Assembly: GCA_029747585.1 (NCBI GenBank)
Contig: JAPEVF010000150.1
Coordinates: 25,373-89,372 of the forward strand
Direction: 5' to 3'
DNA length: 64,000 nucleotides
Source: Pleurotus djamor
Taxonomy: Eukaryota; Basidiomycota; Agaricomycetes; Agaricales; Pleurotaceae
Made by a program: the position numbers and the translations under genes. Every line of letters begins with the position of its first letter. The stretch's first letter is position 1. The notes beneath the pieces were generated by a model. It was not told the DNA's origin, did no database searches, and worked only from the letters and a program-made list of their open reading frames with translations. This document shows, in pieces, positions 62,723-64,000 of the stretch.

Positions 62723-64000
62723 GTTTGGAAAGGAGGAAAGAGGGCTAATGAAGTTATGGGCTGCAAAATTGTGCGCTATAAGAGCTGCCTCCTAGCGTGG
62801 CCCATTCAATACTTTTGCATTATCTGAGATTTGACAATGCTCTTGCGCTCGAAGCATGCAGTGCGTAGGGAATGTGGACCCACAATGGAAGGGGCTGTTT
62901 CGAGATGTGGGGCGATCATCATCGCTGCCAGCATGTGCTGAGTACTGAGTAAGGATATCTTCGAGAAATGACAAGCGAAGTATTCNTGACGGGGGCAATT
63001 TCCTTGTCAGTTAGCGTTCTAGTGACGAGACCTCATTAGGACTCATTGACGAACCGAATTGTATTCAGATAGTGCAAATGCAGACGTGAAGCCTGAAGCT
63101 TGCGGCCTTGAAGGCTAAGGCGACGCGATATGGTCTTCAGACAGCAGGCCACGGGATCGGAAGCGGCGACAGTGACCGAGACGGAGACCATGCTGAGGCC
63201 ACCATGCCGAGACTTGAGTCCGTCATAAGTCATTGTGACTGTGGGCTAGAAGGTGTAGAATACCCCGACGAAATGAATAACTGCGTCATTGATCAAAGGT
63301 AAAAAGCGGGACATCCTGGGAAGTGCCTTGAGCATCGCGGAAGCTTCCTTGAACGACTGAGACTCAACTTCTATGTTACACAATACAATTCCTGCAAGGG
63401 TCCTTGACATTTCGTTTGCACTAGTAGGGCTAACAGACAATCCGACTGAGGGCAACCGAAGAGCCGCTCGACCTAGAATGTTAGTTCAGGTTCGAGGCCA
63501 AGTTTCCCGCTCAAGACACGGTGGGGCGGAGTTTCTGATGGAAGTACTCCCAAGTTCAAGCCGATCGCGGCGTTGCAATAAGTGGCGTGTTTTTAGCGCT
63601 CAGCGCTCAGAGCTAATACTAACACTGGGCACGAGCACGAAAACAAGTAGGTTGAAGGCGAGTACCATTGATCATCCATTCACTGTCCACATTTGGTTCA
63701 GAGAATCCGAGAATCCAGTCTGGGAAAGCGTGTTTCTGGGGAGGAAAGGCGCGATAGGGTCGGCATCATCAACATCAGGAAAACCTATTTTGACGAGAAG
63801 CGAAGTAAAGATAGGGGAGCAGGGACTAGATATGTACTCCGATGTAAAATCTGACGGCGCTATGAAAAGTTGTTAAAGTCCGCTTGGCAGGCCGCCTCGG
63901 CCCGGCAACTCACCTCAAAGGATGAAAAAGCGCCCGCGTCTGGTAGACGTGTGAAGGGGCCTGCTTTCTCGGCTCCCACAGCTTTTTCAGTGACGTCAGG
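62723..64000. other. Right end, no supported gene
   Basis: Should hold the MFS promoter at its left end. A plus-strand ORF at 63373-63876 (167 codons) and a minus-strand one at 63455-63246 exist but have no family likeness, and codon content does not favour either. N at 62986. Confidence 0.35.

Noticed and set aside
63373..63876. Long plus-strand ORF of 167 codons near the right edge
   Set aside because: No recognisable domain, no supporting splice or neighbour context; likely chance.

Overview
This window is fungal nuclear DNA, most likely from a mushroom-forming basidiomycete (Agaricomycetes). Genes are compact, lie on both strands and are split by many introns of about 45-70 nt. The families present fit that group: FunK1 kinases, an HsbA-type secreted protein, an SRA-YDG protein, a divergent G-alpha with a large insert, and an HNH-type domain protein.

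Layout. 1-12.3 kb: end of an RBR ubiquitin ligase, then a minus-strand series of glucose-6-phosphate isomerase (complete 8-exon model, 553 aa), a secreted deaminase-like protein, proteasome subunit Rpn1, an F-box/LRR protein, an HpcH/HpaI aldolase and an HsbA-like secreted protein. 12.3-32.4 kb is a more accessory block. A decayed FunK1 kinase (plus strand, about 13.5-15.4 kb) and a complete FunK1 gene (minus strand, 28.3-30.75 kb) form an inverted duplication whose introns are also conserved. Between them lie an SRA-YDG gene, a prenylated ubiquitin-fold protein, COP9 signalosome subunit 3, a C2H2 zinc-finger protein and a glutamine-synthetase-family enzyme. A probably broken HNH-domain gene follows. 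33.8-64 kb: low-complexity conserved proteins, a Kar5-like karyogamy protein, a glutathione S-transferase, a Som1-like mitochondrial protein head-to-head with S-adenosylhomocysteine hydrolase, a NADAR protein, a divergent G-alpha, a LARP1/Sro9-type La-motif protein head-to-head with methionine aminopeptidase 1, and an MFS monocarboxylate-type transporter.

Most genes are housekeeping: protein turnover (Rpn1, CSN3, RBR, F-box), central metabolism (Pgi, SAH hydrolase) and translation (LARP, MetAP1). There is no biosynthetic cluster, CRISPR array, intact transposon or supported tRNA. Scattered single N bases matter for annotation: three of them (23229, 23734, 55173) break reading frames that close perfectly if the N is an inserted base, so they look like assembly artefacts. 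The most unusual items are the inverted FunK1 pair, the SRA-YDG gene with 17- and 11-nt exons, the G-alpha whose switch II appears to lack the catalytic glutamine, and the secreted deaminase-fold protein.
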